64,000 nucleotides of DNA from Austwickia chelonae. GTDB taxonomy: Bacteria > Actinomycetota > Actinomycetes > Actinomycetales > Dermatophilaceae. The position numbers were made by a program, and so were the translations under genes. The stretch is taken from the NCBI RefSeq assembly GCF_003391095.1, contig NZ_CP031447.1, positions 1,736,001-1,800,000 of the forward strand, written 5' to 3'. Shown one piece after another: positions 55,564-64,000 of this stretch (its first letter is position 1; every line of letters begins with the position of its first letter). The notes below the pieces were generated by a model. It was given only the letters and a program-made list of their open reading frames with translations. It did not search any database and was not told where the DNA came from.

Positions 55564-57089
55564 CCGCGACACTGTCCGTCGCCGCGATCCTCGCCGAATC
55601 CGCGCGCCGTCGCCCCGATCAGATCGCACTCGTCCAGGACGACCACCGGCTCACCTACACCCAGCTGTGGGAACTCGCCCGCCGCTATGGTCAAGCGCTG
55701 CTCGAGCGCGGTATCGCCCCCGGCAGCAGAGTCGCGCTCATGGCCCCCAATACGATCGGTTTCGTCGCCGGCTACTACGGAGCGCTCGCGATCGGTGCCA
55801 CCGTCGTACCTGTCCCGGCAATGCTCCAACCCCGCGAGATGTCCTTCCTGCTCCAGCACAGCGGCGCACACATCGTCCTGGCCGACCCCACGCTCCTAGC
55901 CCAAGCCACCCGAGCTGGAGAACTGACCGGTGGTGTCGCAGTCCTCGACCTGAACAGCCTCGCCGAGGGTGTCGCACCGATCAGCACCTATAGGCCCTGC
56001 AAACCCGAGGACGTCGCCGTCATCTTCTACACCAGCGGCACCACAGGTCTCCCCAAAGGGGCACGCCTCACCCATCTCAACCTCGTCATGAATGCGACCT
56101 GCGCAGCCTTCGACTGCTTCGATTTCACCGCCGAGGACACCATGTTCGGCTGTCTTCCGCTCTTCCACGTCTTCGGGCAGTCCTGCGCGATGACCGCGAC
56201 CTTCCGAGTCGGTGGCCGACTCGTCCTCCAACCCCGTTTCGAACCGACCAGCGCCCTGCAGACCCTCCTACGGGAACAGGTCACGATCATGCTCGGCGTT
56301 CCCACCATGTTCGTCTACCTCAACCGCGTAGCCGAGAACCTCCAGGGTCCGCCCACCGAACCGGCGCCGAAACCGATCACCCCCCAGCTGCGCTTCGCTG
56401 TCTCCGGCGGCGCTGCGATGCCCATGGCCGTCTCTGCCCGCTTCGAAGAGCTCTTCGGCGCACCCGTCTACGAAGGCTACGGACTCTCCGAGACCAGCCC
56501 CGTGGCCAGTGCCAACCAGCCATCCCTGGGCGTCCATCCCGGTACGATCGGACATCCACTGTGGGGGGTGGAACTCGCTATCGCAGACCCCACCCAAGGA
56601 GACCGGACCGTCCTCCTACCGGACGGAGAACCCGGAGAGATCGTCATCCGAGGACATAATGTCTTCGACGGATACCTGAACGACCCCGAGGCCACGTCGG
56701 CGGCCTTCGCCGACGGATGGTTCCGCACCGGTGACATCGGCACCCGCCATCCCGACGGCTACATCACGGTCGTGGACCGCACGAAAGACCTCATCATCCG
56801 AGGCGGCTACAACATCTACCCCCGCGAAGTCGAAGAACTGCTTATCACCCACCCAGCCGTACAACAGGTAGCGGTGATCGGCCTGCCCGATCCCGCCGTC
56901 GGCGAAGAGGTCTGCGCCGTCGTCACCCCCACACCAGGCGTCGACATCGACCCGGAAACGCTCATCACCTGGGCCAGGGAACGACTCGCCCACCACAAAT
57001 GCCCCCGCCGGATCGAGATCATCGACCAGATGCCTCTCGGCCCCAGCCAGAAGATCCTCAAACGACAGCTTCGCGCACAGCTCGCCTGA
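55560..57089 (+). CDS. Acyl-CoA ligase (AMP-forming, FadD-like)
   Basis: Activates a carboxylic acid to its CoA thioester via an acyl-adenylate. It has 509 residues. P-loop-like motif IFYTSGTTGLPKGA, PLFHVFGQ, SGGAAMPMAV, YEGYGLSETSPV, WFRTGDIG, and DRTKDLIIRGGYNIYP are in order, with the catalytic Lys in GPSQKILKRQLR at the end. It is the last gene of the operon and overlaps the preceding stop by 4 nt. In the lva-type reading it plays the part of LvaE (entry of the keto/hydroxy acid). Substrate size is not readable from sequence. A strong terminator follows. Confidence 0.94.
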   Translation: MTATLSVAAILAESARRRPDQIALVQDDHRLTYTQLWELARRYGQALLERGIAPGSRVALMAPNTIGFVAGYYGALAIGATVVPVPAMLQPREMSFLLQHSGAHIVLADPTLLAQATRAGELTGGVAVLDLNSLAEGVAPISTYRPCKPEDVAVIFYTSGTTGLPKGARLTHLNLVMNATCAAFDCFDFTAEDTMFGCLPLFHVFGQSCAMTATFRVGGRLVLQPRFEPTSALQTLLREQVTIMLGVPTMFVYLNRVAENLQGPPTEPAPKPITPQLRFAVSGGAAMPMAVSARFEELFGAPVYEGYGLSETSPVASANQPSLGVHPGTIGHPLWGVELAIADPTQGDRTVLLPDGEPGEIVIRGHNVFDGYLNDPEATSAAFADGWFRTGDIGTRHPDGYITVVDRTKDLIIRGGYNIYPREVEELLITHPAVQQVAVIGLPDPAVGEEVCAVVTPTPGVDIDPETLITWARERLAHHKCPRRIEIIDQMPLGPSQKILKRQLRAQLA

Positions 57090-57093
57090 ATAC

Positions 57094-57130
57094 GACGGGT
57101 GGGAAGCCCCTTTGGGGCTTCCCACCCGTC
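57094..57130. terminator. Bidirectional terminator between the ligase and CoA-transferase genes
   Basis: A perfect 17-bp stem (GACGGGTGGGAAGCCCC with GGGGCTTCCCACCCGTC) with a TTT loop lies between converging stops. Confidence 0.85.
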
Positions 57131-57144
57131 AAGGAACATCGCGC

Positions 57145-58653
57145 TCAGCGCATCGTGCCCTCGCTGAGGAACTTACGGTGCCAGCTGTGCGCCAACGCCA
57201 GATCGTGCGGAGTATGCATCCCGTTGGCGACCTTCTGCGACCGCTCGAAGTACTCCTCGAGCATCGGTTTGTAATCCGGGTGAGCGCAGTTGTCGATGAT
57301 CGCCCGGGCCCGTTTGCGCGGCGCCAGCCCACGTAGGTCGGCCAGACCTTGCTCAGTGACGATGACATGGGTGTCGTGCTCGGTGTGATCGACGTGTGAC
57401 ACGAAAGGCACGATCGCCGAGATAGCGCCACCCTTCGCGACCGACGGTGTCACGAAACAAGACAGATACGCATTGCGGGCGAAGTCGCCCGACCCACCGA
57501 TGCCGTTCTGCATCTTGCTGCCCATGATGTGCGTGGAATTCACATTGCCGTAGATGTCGGCTTCGATCAGACCATTCGTCGCGATGACTCCCAGACGTCG
57601 AATCAGCTCCGGATGGTTCGAGATCTCCTGCGCGCGCAGGATGATGTTCTTCCGGTACTTGGCCGCCTCGTTGTTCATCCGGTCGGCGTACTCGGGGGAG
57701 AGGCTGAACGCTGTCGCCGAGGCCACCGACACCTTGCCCGCGTCGATCAGGTCGATCATGCCGTCCTGGATGACTTCGGTGTAGGAGGTGAGGTTCTCGA
57801 AGGGTGCGTCCAACAACCCGGCGAGAACGGCGTTGGCGATATTGCCGACGCCGGACTGCAAGGGGAGCAGCTCCTTGGGAACCCGCCCGACCTTGACCTC
57901 GTGCATGAGGAACTCGAGGAGATGACCGGCGATGGCCTTGCTGTCCGCATCGAGAGGTTTGAACGCCGTATTGCGGTCGGGTGAGTCGGTCTCCACGATT
58001 GCGACGATCTTGTCCGGGTCGACCCGCAGATGTGGTTCACCGATCCGGTCGGCGGGGCTGGTCATCATGACCGGGCGCCGATGCGGCGGTAGCGCGGTTC
58101 CGTAGTAGATGTCGTGCATGCCGTTGAGTTCGAGGGACTGCCACTCGTTGACCTCGAGGATGACTTTGTCGGCCTGATCGATCCAGGTCTTGTTGTTGCC
58201 GATGGAGGACGCCGGGATGAGGTTGCCGTCCTCGGTGACTCCGGTGACCTCGATGACGGCGACATCGAGCTTGCCGAAGAAGCCTTCCCACACCAGCGGA
58301 GCCACATGGCTCAGATGGACGTCGATGTAGTCCATCGTTCCTGCGTTGATCTTCGAACGGGTCACCGGGTCGGACTGGTACGGGAGTCGCAGGTCGACGC
58401 CGTCGGCCTCGGCAAGTGCCCCGTCCAGTTCAGGTGCCGTGGAGGCCCCGGTCCAGACCCCGACCCGGAAGGACTCGCCGTCGGCGGTCGCTTCGCGGAT
58501 GCGTTGGGCGAGTGCCACTGGCACTTCCTTGGGGTACCCCGCTCCGGTGAACCCACTCATGCCGACGTTGTCGCCGGGGTTGATCTTCGCGGCGGCTTCG
58601 CCGGCCGTCATGACCTTCTTGCGAAGCTCGGCGTTCGCGATGCGGGTGCCCAT
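57145..58653 (-). CDS. Acetyl-CoA hydrolase / succinyl-CoA:acetate CoA-transferase family
   Basis: A 502-residue class I CoA-transferase of the Cat1/AarC/ScpC type. Two Rossmann-like halves: NVGMSGFTGAGYPKEVP and VGVWTGASTAPELDGAL in the first, GVGNIANAVLAGL and the catalytic-Glu block GLIEADIYGNVNSTHIMGSKM in the second, then GIGGSGDFARNAYLSCF. GGAGGAG lies just before the ATG. It moves CoA between succinate and acetate (or propionate), linking the TCA cycle to short-chain acids. It stands convergent to the acyl-CoA operon and could help handle the acetyl- and propionyl-CoA that operon would make. Confidence 0.92.
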   Translation of the reverse strand: MGTRIANAELRKKVMTAGEAAAKINPGDNVGMSGFTGAGYPKEVPVALAQRIREATADGESFRVGVWTGASTAPELDGALAEADGVDLRLPYQSDPVTRSKINAGTMDYIDVHLSHVAPLVWEGFFGKLDVAVIEVTGVTEDGNLIPASSIGNNKTWIDQADKVILEVNEWQSLELNGMHDIYYGTALPPHRRPVMMTSPADRIGEPHLRVDPDKIVAIVETDSPDRNTAFKPLDADSKAIAGHLLEFLMHEVKVGRVPKELLPLQSGVGNIANAVLAGLLDAPFENLTSYTEVIQDGMIDLIDAGKVSVASATAFSLSPEYADRMNNEAAKYRKNIILRAQEISNHPELIRRLGVIATNGLIEADIYGNVNSTHIMGSKMQNGIGGSGDFARNAYLSCFVTPSVAKGGAISAIVPFVSHVDHTEHDTHVIVTEQGLADLRGLAPRKRARAIIDNCAHPDYKPMLEEYFERSQKVANGMHTPHDLALAHSWHRKFLSEGTMR

Positions 58654-58787
58654 TGCTCCTCCAGGGATGTGCTGCGGACTCTGCGACGACTACGGTAGTC
58701 GCCTGCAAACAGGATGTATTGGGACCTTCGGGCATGAGACGGCGAGTCGCGTCTTTGCGCGGCCGGCCGGACGAGGACGATCTTCGA

Positions 58788-59681
58788 TCAGTCGACCGGG
58801 TCGGAAGCCCGCCGGGTGACCCCGACGGAGGCTGCGGTCACCAGAAGCATGCCGAGAAGTTGCGTGTTCTCCAGCCCCTGCCCAAGAACCAGGAACCCGG
58901 CGAGTGCCGCAGCAGCCGGTTCCACGCTCAGAAGTACACCGAAGACGTGCGCCGACATCCGTCGTAGGGCCACCAGTTCCAGGGAATAGGGCAAGACGGA
59001 GGAGAGTACCGCGATCCCCAGACCCTTGACCAGAGCTTCCCCACCGAAGAGGGATGTCCCCTCGAGCCAGAGTCCCGCCGGCACGGTGCACATGGCGCCG
59101 ATCACCATCGCCCAGGCCAGCCCTTCCGTGCCGCGGAACCGACGTCCGGTGCGGGCGGACAGCACGATGTAGACCGCCCATGCCGCACCGGCCGTGGCGG
59201 CCAGGAGCAGGCCGACCAGGTCGATTCGGGACCACGGCGTGGTGAGGACCCCGGACACCAGGACCACTCCGGCTGCCGCCGTCATCACCGCAAGTCCGTC
59301 GCGCAGATGGCGGGACAGTGCCGCAGCCAGCAGCAAAGGTCCGACGAACTCGACAGTGACCGCCACCCCGATCGGTAGTCGGGACAGAGAGGCATAGAAG
59401 GCGGTATTCATCGCGGCCAAGGCCAATCCGAAGGCTCCGACCGTGGCCCAGTCCTGCCATTGGTGACCGCGTGGGCCCGGACGAACCAGGACCAGCATGA
59501 TCAGCGCGCCCAACCCCAGCCTGATCGCCACCGCACCGACGACGCCCACCACCGGGATCAAGGTCGCGCCGAGCGCGCCGCCGAACTGGACCGACAGCAC
59601 CGCAGCCAGAACCAGGAGGACCGGGAAGGACGACGAGGACCTCAGATCGGCGCACCGGCCTCGGAGGAGGGAGGTCACCAT
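58788..59681 (-). CDS. EamA family transporter (RhtA-like)
   Basis: A 297-residue integral membrane protein with ten predicted helices in two EamA repeats, the second starting near GLLLAATAGAAWAVYIVLSA. SVEPAAAALAGFLVLGQ near the C-terminus is the conserved drug/metabolite transporter motif found in RhtA/YddG-like exporters. The start overlaps the end of the MBL hydrolase gene; ATG 59681 and GTG 59678 are both possible. It probably exports amino acids or small metabolites. The specific cargo is unknown. Confidence 0.9.
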   Translation of the reverse strand: MVTSLLRGRCADLRSSSSFPVLLVLAAVLSVQFGGALGATLIPVVGVVGAVAIRLGLGALIMLVLVRPGPRGHQWQDWATVGAFGLALAAMNTAFYASLSRLPIGVAVTVEFVGPLLLAAALSRHLRDGLAVMTAAAGVVLVSGVLTTPWSRIDLVGLLLAATAGAAWAVYIVLSARTGRRFRGTEGLAWAMVIGAMCTVPAGLWLEGTSLFGGEALVKGLGIAVLSSVLPYSLELVALRRMSAHVFGVLLSVEPAAAALAGFLVLGQGLENTQLLGMLLVTAASVGVTRRASDPVD

Positions 59682-60352
59682 CCACGTTCTCGCCACTGGG
59701 GCAGGTTTTCACGTTCCGCGCCCACAGTGGTGTCCTTGCCGTGTCCGGGGTAGACCCAGGTGTCATCGCCGTACTCGGCGAAGATGCGTTCCTCGACGTC
59801 GTCCATCAAACTTCGGAAGTCCTCCGGGGTGGGTGTCTTCCCCACACCTCCGGGGAAGAGACTGTCGCCGGTGAAGACGTGGGTGCGTCCGGCGGGTTCT
59901 CGCCACACCAGGGCGATCCCTCCGGGGGTGTGTCCCCGCAGCTCGACGGCCCGTAGGACCTGGCGGCCCAGCTCGATCTCGTCTCCCTGTGCCAGCCGGC
60001 GTCCAGGCAGCAGCGGAAGGGCATCGGCGTCGTACCGTCCGGCCATCGTGGTGGCACCGGTCATCGAGGCCAGGTCGTTCAAGGCCCGGACATGGTCGTG
60101 GTGGCGGTGCGTCGTCACAATCGTCGACAGCCGACCGGTCCCCTCCTCGACCAGTCGGAGCAACCGCTTCGGATCGTCCGCAGCATCGACCAGGAGCTGT
60201 TCGCCGGTTCCGGTACAGGTCAGCAGGTAGCAGTTGTTGTCGAGGTCCCCGACGCTGCATTTGCGGATCTGCAACCCCGGGAGCTCCCGCAGATCGCTGG
60301 GCCCGCCAGGAACCACCTCACCGGTGTACATCGTGCTCGGCATGTTCATCAT
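59675..60352 (-). CDS. MBL-fold metallohydrolase (glyoxalase II-like)
   Basis: A 225-residue metallo-beta-lactamase-fold protein. The zinc motif is THRHHDHVRAL, GHTPGGIALVW carries the next His, FTGDSLFPGGVG the bridging Asp, and VYPGHGKDTTVG the last His. This set is that of hydroxyacylglutathione-hydrolase-like thioesterases; in an actinobacterium a mycothiol thioester is a plausible substrate. AGAGGA lies upstream of the ATG. Its stop overlaps the EamA start, and the isomerase-like gene 30 bp upstream is on the same strand, so the three may be one unit. Confidence 0.9.
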   Translation of the reverse strand: MMNMPSTMYTGEVVPGGPSDLRELPGLQIRKCSVGDLDNNCYLLTCTGTGEQLLVDAADDPKRLLRLVEEGTGRLSTIVTTHRHHDHVRALNDLASMTGATTMAGRYDADALPLLPGRRLAQGDEIELGRQVLRAVELRGHTPGGIALVWREPAGRTHVFTGDSLFPGGVGKTPTPEDFRSLMDDVEERIFAEYGDDTWVYPGHGKDTTVGAERENLPQWRERGW

Positions 60353-60382
60353 CGTTCCTCTCGTGGCAATGGAAACAACGGA

Positions 60383-61117
60383 TCAGACCGTCCTCGGCAA
60401 GGGGAGTCCGTCGTCGCAACGGGGCACACCGTCGACACCCCGGGACAGCCAGGTCAACAGCACATCGGCCGGGCCGCGCACCGTACACGCGCCGTCACCG
60501 ACGACGAAACGATCTCCCTCGTCAGTGATCATGGTGATCCCCGGTTCGGGAGCAGAAGCTCCGAGACGGTCGACTGCCATCGACAACAGGTCGGCCACCG
60601 CCAGTGGATGCGCAGCAGCAAGCCCCCACCCGCAATCCAGGTCAAGATGTCCCAGAACCACCTGTTGCAACCGCAGACGAGGCAGATCCCGCGCGGGCAC
60701 CACTCCCTCCGGAGTGTCGAGCACCGGACACACCAACGGGAGCCCCAGAGCACGGAAAGCATCACCGATCAAGTCACAGGACGCGACGAGATCGGTTTCC
60801 GCCGCTTCCTCCTCGACCCGCGACGACGCACCGCTACTCAGATCGGCTGGCTCGTCCGACCCCGATGACGGCTCATGGATGCGGATCCCGGTGCGGGCCC
60901 AGACAACCAGACGGACCAGGTCCTCGGCCTCACGTGCCAGATGAGCCACCACCTGCCCGCGGGTCAGCCCAGGACGACCCGATGGCTCCGCGAGCTCAGC
61001 ATCGGTCAGCTGGGCCACGGACTGCAGCAGGGACCGGGTCTCCAGATCGAGGAGCTCCAGGTCGGCATGGAGCTCCGAAGAACTCCCGGACACATTGTTC
61101 GCCGTGTCGGTCATCAT
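60383..61117 (-). CDS. Maleylpyruvate isomerase family mycothiol-dependent enzyme
   Basis: A 244-residue protein with the DinB-like N-terminal domain of mycothiol-dependent enzymes: ELHADLELLDLETRSLLQSV, then RPGLTRGQVVAHLAREAEDLVRL with the first metal His. Further His are in LGHLDLDCGWGL. The C-terminal half resembles the SCP2-like dimer domain (VVGDGACTVRGPADVLLTWL). The start at 61117 or 61114 was chosen for GAGG upstream; the longer frame runs into the uvrA promoter. It neighbours an MBL thioesterase, consistent with thiol-linked detoxification. The true substrate is unknown. Confidence 0.85.
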   Translation of the reverse strand: MMTDTANNVSGSSSELHADLELLDLETRSLLQSVAQLTDAELAEPSGRPGLTRGQVVAHLAREAEDLVRLVVWARTGIRIHEPSSGSDEPADLSSGASSRVEEEAAETDLVASCDLIGDAFRALGLPLVCPVLDTPEGVVPARDLPRLRLQQVVLGHLDLDCGWGLAAAHPLAVADLLSMAVDRLGASAPEPGITMITDEGDRFVVGDGACTVRGPADVLLTWLSRGVDGVPRCDDGLPLPRTV

Positions 61118-61164
61118 CCCATCCTCACCCACTCGGCTCAGGATGCGTTGTCGGAGCGTCGCTC

Positions 61165-61170
61165 TAGCAT
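61165..61170 (+). promoter_or_regulatory. Candidate leaderless -10 (TAGCAT) of uvrA
   Basis: TAGCAT ends 6 nt before the GTG at 61177. There is no SOS box in the short divergent spacer. Confidence 0.45.
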
Positions 61171-61176
61171 GATCAG

Positions 61177-64000
61177 GTGCCCGAAAACACTTCCTTCCCC
61201 GCACAACACGACCCCGACCGTCTCGTCGTGCGTGGTGCCCGCGAGCACAACCTGAAGAATGTCTCCATCTCCATCCCGAGAAATGCTCTCTGCGTGTTCA
61301 CCGGGCTGTCCGGCTCGGGAAAATCCTCACTGGCCTTCGACACGATCTTCGCCGAAGGACAACGCCGCTACGTGGAATCGCTTTCCGCGTACGCCCGGCA
61401 GTTCCTCGGACAGATGGACAAACCTGATGTCGACTTCATCGAGGGGCTCTCCCCGGCGGTGTCCATCGACCAGAAGTCCACGAACCGGAACCCCCGATCC
61501 ACCGCCGGGACCATCACCGAGGTCTACGACTACCTCCGGCTCCTCTTCGCCCGCATCGGCATGCCACACTGCCCCGTCTGCGCTGAACAGATCATGCGAC
61601 AGAGCCCCCAACAGATCGTCGACAAGGTCCTCACCCTGCCCGTCCGAACCCGCTTCCAGGTCCTCGCCCCGGTGGTTCGAGGACGCAAGGGCGAATTCGT
61701 CGAACTGTTCACGGAGCTTCGTACCAAAGGGTTCTCCCGTGTTCAGGTAGACGGCCAGACCTACTCCCTCCACGACGTACCTCCGCTGGAGAAACAGAAG
61801 AAACACCACATCGACGTCGTGGTCGACCGGCTCGTCGCCAAAGGCGAAGACACCTCCGCGCAACGACGACTCACCGACTCGGTGGAGACCGCGCTGCACC
61901 TCTCCGGTGGCCTGGTCGTCATCGACCTGGTCGACGCCGACCACGACTCCACCGACCAGATCCCCGGCTGGGGCCGCCAACGACGGTTCTCCGAACTGAT
62001 GGCCTGCCCCAACGAGCATCCGCTGTCCGTCGACGAGATCGAACCACGCACCTTCTCCTTCAACAGCCCCTACGGCGCCTGTCCGACCTGCACCGGCATC
62101 GGCACCCGCCTCGAGGTCGACGCCGAACTGCTCGTCCCCGACGAAGAACTCACTCTTCGTGAAGGCGCGATCGCCCCCTGGGCCCAGGGCAAAACCATGC
62201 AGGAATACCAGCTCCGCGTGGTCACCGCGCTCGCCGAAGAACTCTCCTTCTCGCTCGACAAGCCCTGGAAAGCACTGCCCGAACGTGTCAAGGACGCGCT
62301 CCTGCACGGTCGGGACTATCGCGTCCACGTGAAGTACCGCAACCGGTACGGACGGGAACGGGCCTACACCACAGGTTTCGAGGGCGCCGTCGCCATGGTG
62401 AAACGCAGGCATGCCGAAACCGACTCCGACTACTCCCGGGACAAGTACGAGGCGTACATGCGCGAGATCCCTTGTTCCGACTGCCGAGGAGCCAGGCTCA
62501 AACCCGAAGCGTTGTCCGTGCTCATCGCCGGGAAGAACATCGCCGACGTCTCGGCGATGTCCATCGACGAAGGCGCCGCCTTCCTGTCCTCGCTCTCCCT
62601 GACCGCCCGTGAAGCGCAGATCGCCGAACGTGTCCTGAAGGAGATCGAGGCACGGATCGGTTTCCTCCTCGACGTAGGCCTCGACTACCTCTCGCTGGAC
62701 CGTCCCACCGCGACCCTGTCCGGTGGCGAGGCACAACGCATCCGGCTGGCAACCCAGATCGGCTCAGGACTCGTGGGCGTGCTCTACGTCCTGGACGAAC
62801 CCTCCATCGGACTGCATCAACGCGACAACCACCGACTCATCCAAACCCTCACCAGGCTGCGTGACCTGGGCAATACGCTGATCGTCGTCGAACACGACGA
62901 GGACACCATCGCTGCTGCCGACTGGATCGTCGATATCGGCCCACACGCCGGTGAGCACGGTGGGCAAGTCGTGTACTCCGGGGATCTTCCCGGCCTACTC
63001 ACCAGCCACGACTCCATCACCGGCGCCTACCTGGCCGGACGCAGATCCATCGCCATGCCCGCCGCCCGCCGCCCGGTGTCCGCCGACAGGCAGGTCACCG
63101 TCCGTGGTGCCCGCCAGAACAACCTGCGCGATGTCGATGTCAGTTTCCCGCTGGGGCTGTTCGTCGCCGTCACCGGGGTCTCCGGCTCCGGAAAGTCCAC
63201 CCTCGTCAACGACATCCTCTACAACGTGATGGCCAACCGTCTCAACGGGGCACGTCATGTCCCAGGCCGTCATCGCACCATCACCGGGCTGGAACATCTC
63301 GACAAGGTCGTCCACGTCGATCAGAGCCCCATCGGGCGCACTCCACGCAGCAATCCGGCCACCTACACCGGGGTCTTCGACCACGTACGCAAACTCTTCG
63401 CCGAGACCACCGAAGCCAAGATCCGCGGATATCAACCAGGCCGGTTCTCCTTCAACGTCAAAGGCGGCCGATGCGACGCCTGCTCGGGCGACGGGACCCT
63501 CAAGATCGAGATGAATTTCCTCCCGGACGTCTACGTGCCCTGCGAGGTCTGCCACGGCGCCCGCTACAACCGGGAAACCCTCGAAGTCCACTTCAAAGGC
63601 AAAACCATCGCCGACGTACTGGACATGCCCATCGAAGAAGCCGCCGAGTTCTTCGCCGCCGTCCCCGCGATCGCCCGGCACCTGACCACACTGAACGCCG
63701 TCGGCCTGGGATACGTGCGACTGGGCCAGAGCGCGACCACCCTCTCCGGCGGCGAAGCTCAACGCGTCAAACTGGCCTCCGAACTCCAGAAACGTTCCAC
63801 CGGACGCACGATCTACGTCCTGGACGAACCCACCACCGGCCTCCACTTCGACGACATCAGCAAACTGCTGGAAGTCCTGCAAGGACTGGTCGACAAAGGC
63901 AATACGGTCATCGTCATCGAACACAACCTCGACGTCGTCAAGAGCGCCGACTGGATCATCGACATGGGCCCTGAAGGTGGCGACAAAGGCGGCACCGTCG
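61177..64000 (+). CDS. uvrA: Excinuclease ABC subunit A (3' end off the window)
   Basis: The damage-recognition ATPase of nucleotide excision repair; the partner of UvrB encoded 12 kb away. 941 codons are present of a usual ~950-1000. The first Walker A is [13 protein letters not shown] near residue 45. Zinc-finger Cys are in [30 protein letters not shown] and CEVCHGARY. The first ABC signature is [12 protein letters not shown], the second Walker A is [13 protein letters not shown], and the second signature is [15 protein letters not shown] followed by LDEPTTGLH. The start is GTG with a leaderless -10. The reading frame continues past base 64000. Confidence 0.96.
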   Translation, partial: MPENTSFPAQHDPDRLVVRGAREHNLKNVSISIPRNALCVFTGLSGSGKSSLAFDTIFAEGQRRYVESLSAYARQFLGQMDKPDVDFIEGLSPAVSIDQKSTNRNPRSTAGTITEVYDYLRLLFARIGMPHCPVCAEQIMRQSPQQIVDKVLTLPVRTRFQVLAPVVRGRKGEFVELFTELRTKGFSRVQVDGQTYSLHDVPPLEKQKKHHIDVVVDRLVAKGEDTSAQRRLTDSVETALHLSGGLVVIDLVDADHDSTDQIPGWGRQRRFSELMACPNEHPLSVDEIEPRTFSFNSPYGACPTCTGIGTRLEVDAELLVPDEELTLREGAIAPWAQGKTMQEYQLRVVTALAEELSFSLDKPWKALPERVKDALLHGRDYRVHVKYRNRYGRERAYTTGFEGAVAMVKRRHAETDSDYSRDKYEAYMREIPCSDCRGARLKPEALSVLIAGKNIADVSAMSIDEGAAFLSSLSLTAREAQIAERVLKEIEARIGFLLDVGLDYLSLDRPTATLSGGEAQRIRLATQIGSGLVGVLYVLDEPSIGLHQRDNHRLIQTLTRLRDLGNTLIVVEHDEDTIAAADWIVDIGPHAGEHGGQVVYSGDLPGLLTSHDSITGAYLAGRRSIAMPAARRPVSADRQVTVRGARQNNLRDVDVSFPLGLFVAVTGVSGSGKSTLVNDILYNVMANRLNGARHVPGRHRTITGLEHLDKVVHVDQSPIGRTPRSNPATYTGVFDHVRKLFAETTEAKIRGYQPGRFSFNVKGGRCDACSGDGTLKIEMNFLPDVYVPCEVCHGARYNRETLEVHFKGKTIADVLDMPIEEAAEFFAAVPAIARHLTTLNAVGLGYVRLGQSATTLSGGEAQRVKLASELQKRSTGRTIYVLDEPTTGLHFDDISKLLEVLQGLVDKGNTVIVIEHNLDVVKSADWIIDMGPEGGDKGGTV

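Overview
The window is a 64-kb stretch of chromosome from a moderately high-GC actinobacterium, most likely a Micrococcales member. Dermatophilaceae-like is my guess from gene content and a GC content that looks near 60%; this is an inference, not a search result. The actinobacterial markers are an RDD protein beside glnA, DUF4191 after lipA, TIGR03085 beside hisI, the TIGR02234 and HGxxPAAW small membrane proteins in the trp region, an ANTAR regulator of the PdtaR type, CoaE fused to a GrpB domain, and mycothiol-type isomerase homologues. The region is dense and chromosomal. I see no phage, IS element, CRISPR array or plasmid gene.

Layout. 1-2.8 kb: 3' truncated glnA (minus strand) under a clear GlnR-type operator, then an RDD protein and a DUF4191 protein. 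2.8-14.8 kb: a lipoate neighbourhood (lipA, lipB, a membrane Ser/Thr kinase, sucB with two lipoyl domains, lpd, and gcvT further on), interrupted by an OafA-type acyltransferase and pepA. 14.8-17.1 kb: cobU, an SCO2322-family secreted protein and a TIGR03085 protein. 17.2-23.7 kb: hisI-trpE-membrane protein-HGxxP, a terminator, then trpC-trpB-trpA-MauE. 23.9-33.4 kb: a DsbA-like protein, lgt, gltB, gltD and pyk. 33.5-43.3 kb: tRNA-Leu(CAA), pdtaR, a thioesterase, polA, an esterase, fhs, a methyltransferase and rpsA. 43.6-50.9 kb: a glycerophosphodiesterase, coaE-grpB, a divergent Ras-like GTPase/roadblock module, uvrB and terC. 51.3-57.1 kb: a five-gene operon (acyl-CoA dehydrogenase, SDR, APH-like kinase, ACAD11-like dehydrogenase, acyl-CoA ligase). 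57.1-64 kb: an acetyl/succinyl-CoA transferase, an EamA exporter, an MBL hydrolase, a mycothiol-type isomerase homologue and 3' truncated uvrA.

How the genes work together. Nitrogen assimilation is represented twice (glnA and gltBD). The lipoyl synthesis enzymes sit near two of their users. Tryptophan synthesis is nearly complete, but trpD and trpG are absent here. UvrA and UvrB plus PolA give much of nucleotide excision repair. The five-gene operon matches the logic of the levulinate/4-hydroxyacid (lva, ACAD10/11) pathway: ligase, ketoreductase, hydroxyacyl-CoA kinase, and a dehydrogenase-fold enzyme that removes the phosphate. This operon and the GTPase/roadblock module are the two most interesting systems in the window.

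Regulatory picture. At least nine genes have a TAnnnT hexamer ending 6-7 nt before the start codon and lack an obvious Shine-Dalgarno sequence at the usual place, which suggests widespread leaderless transcription. Strong inverted-repeat terminators separate most units, and several sit between convergent genes.
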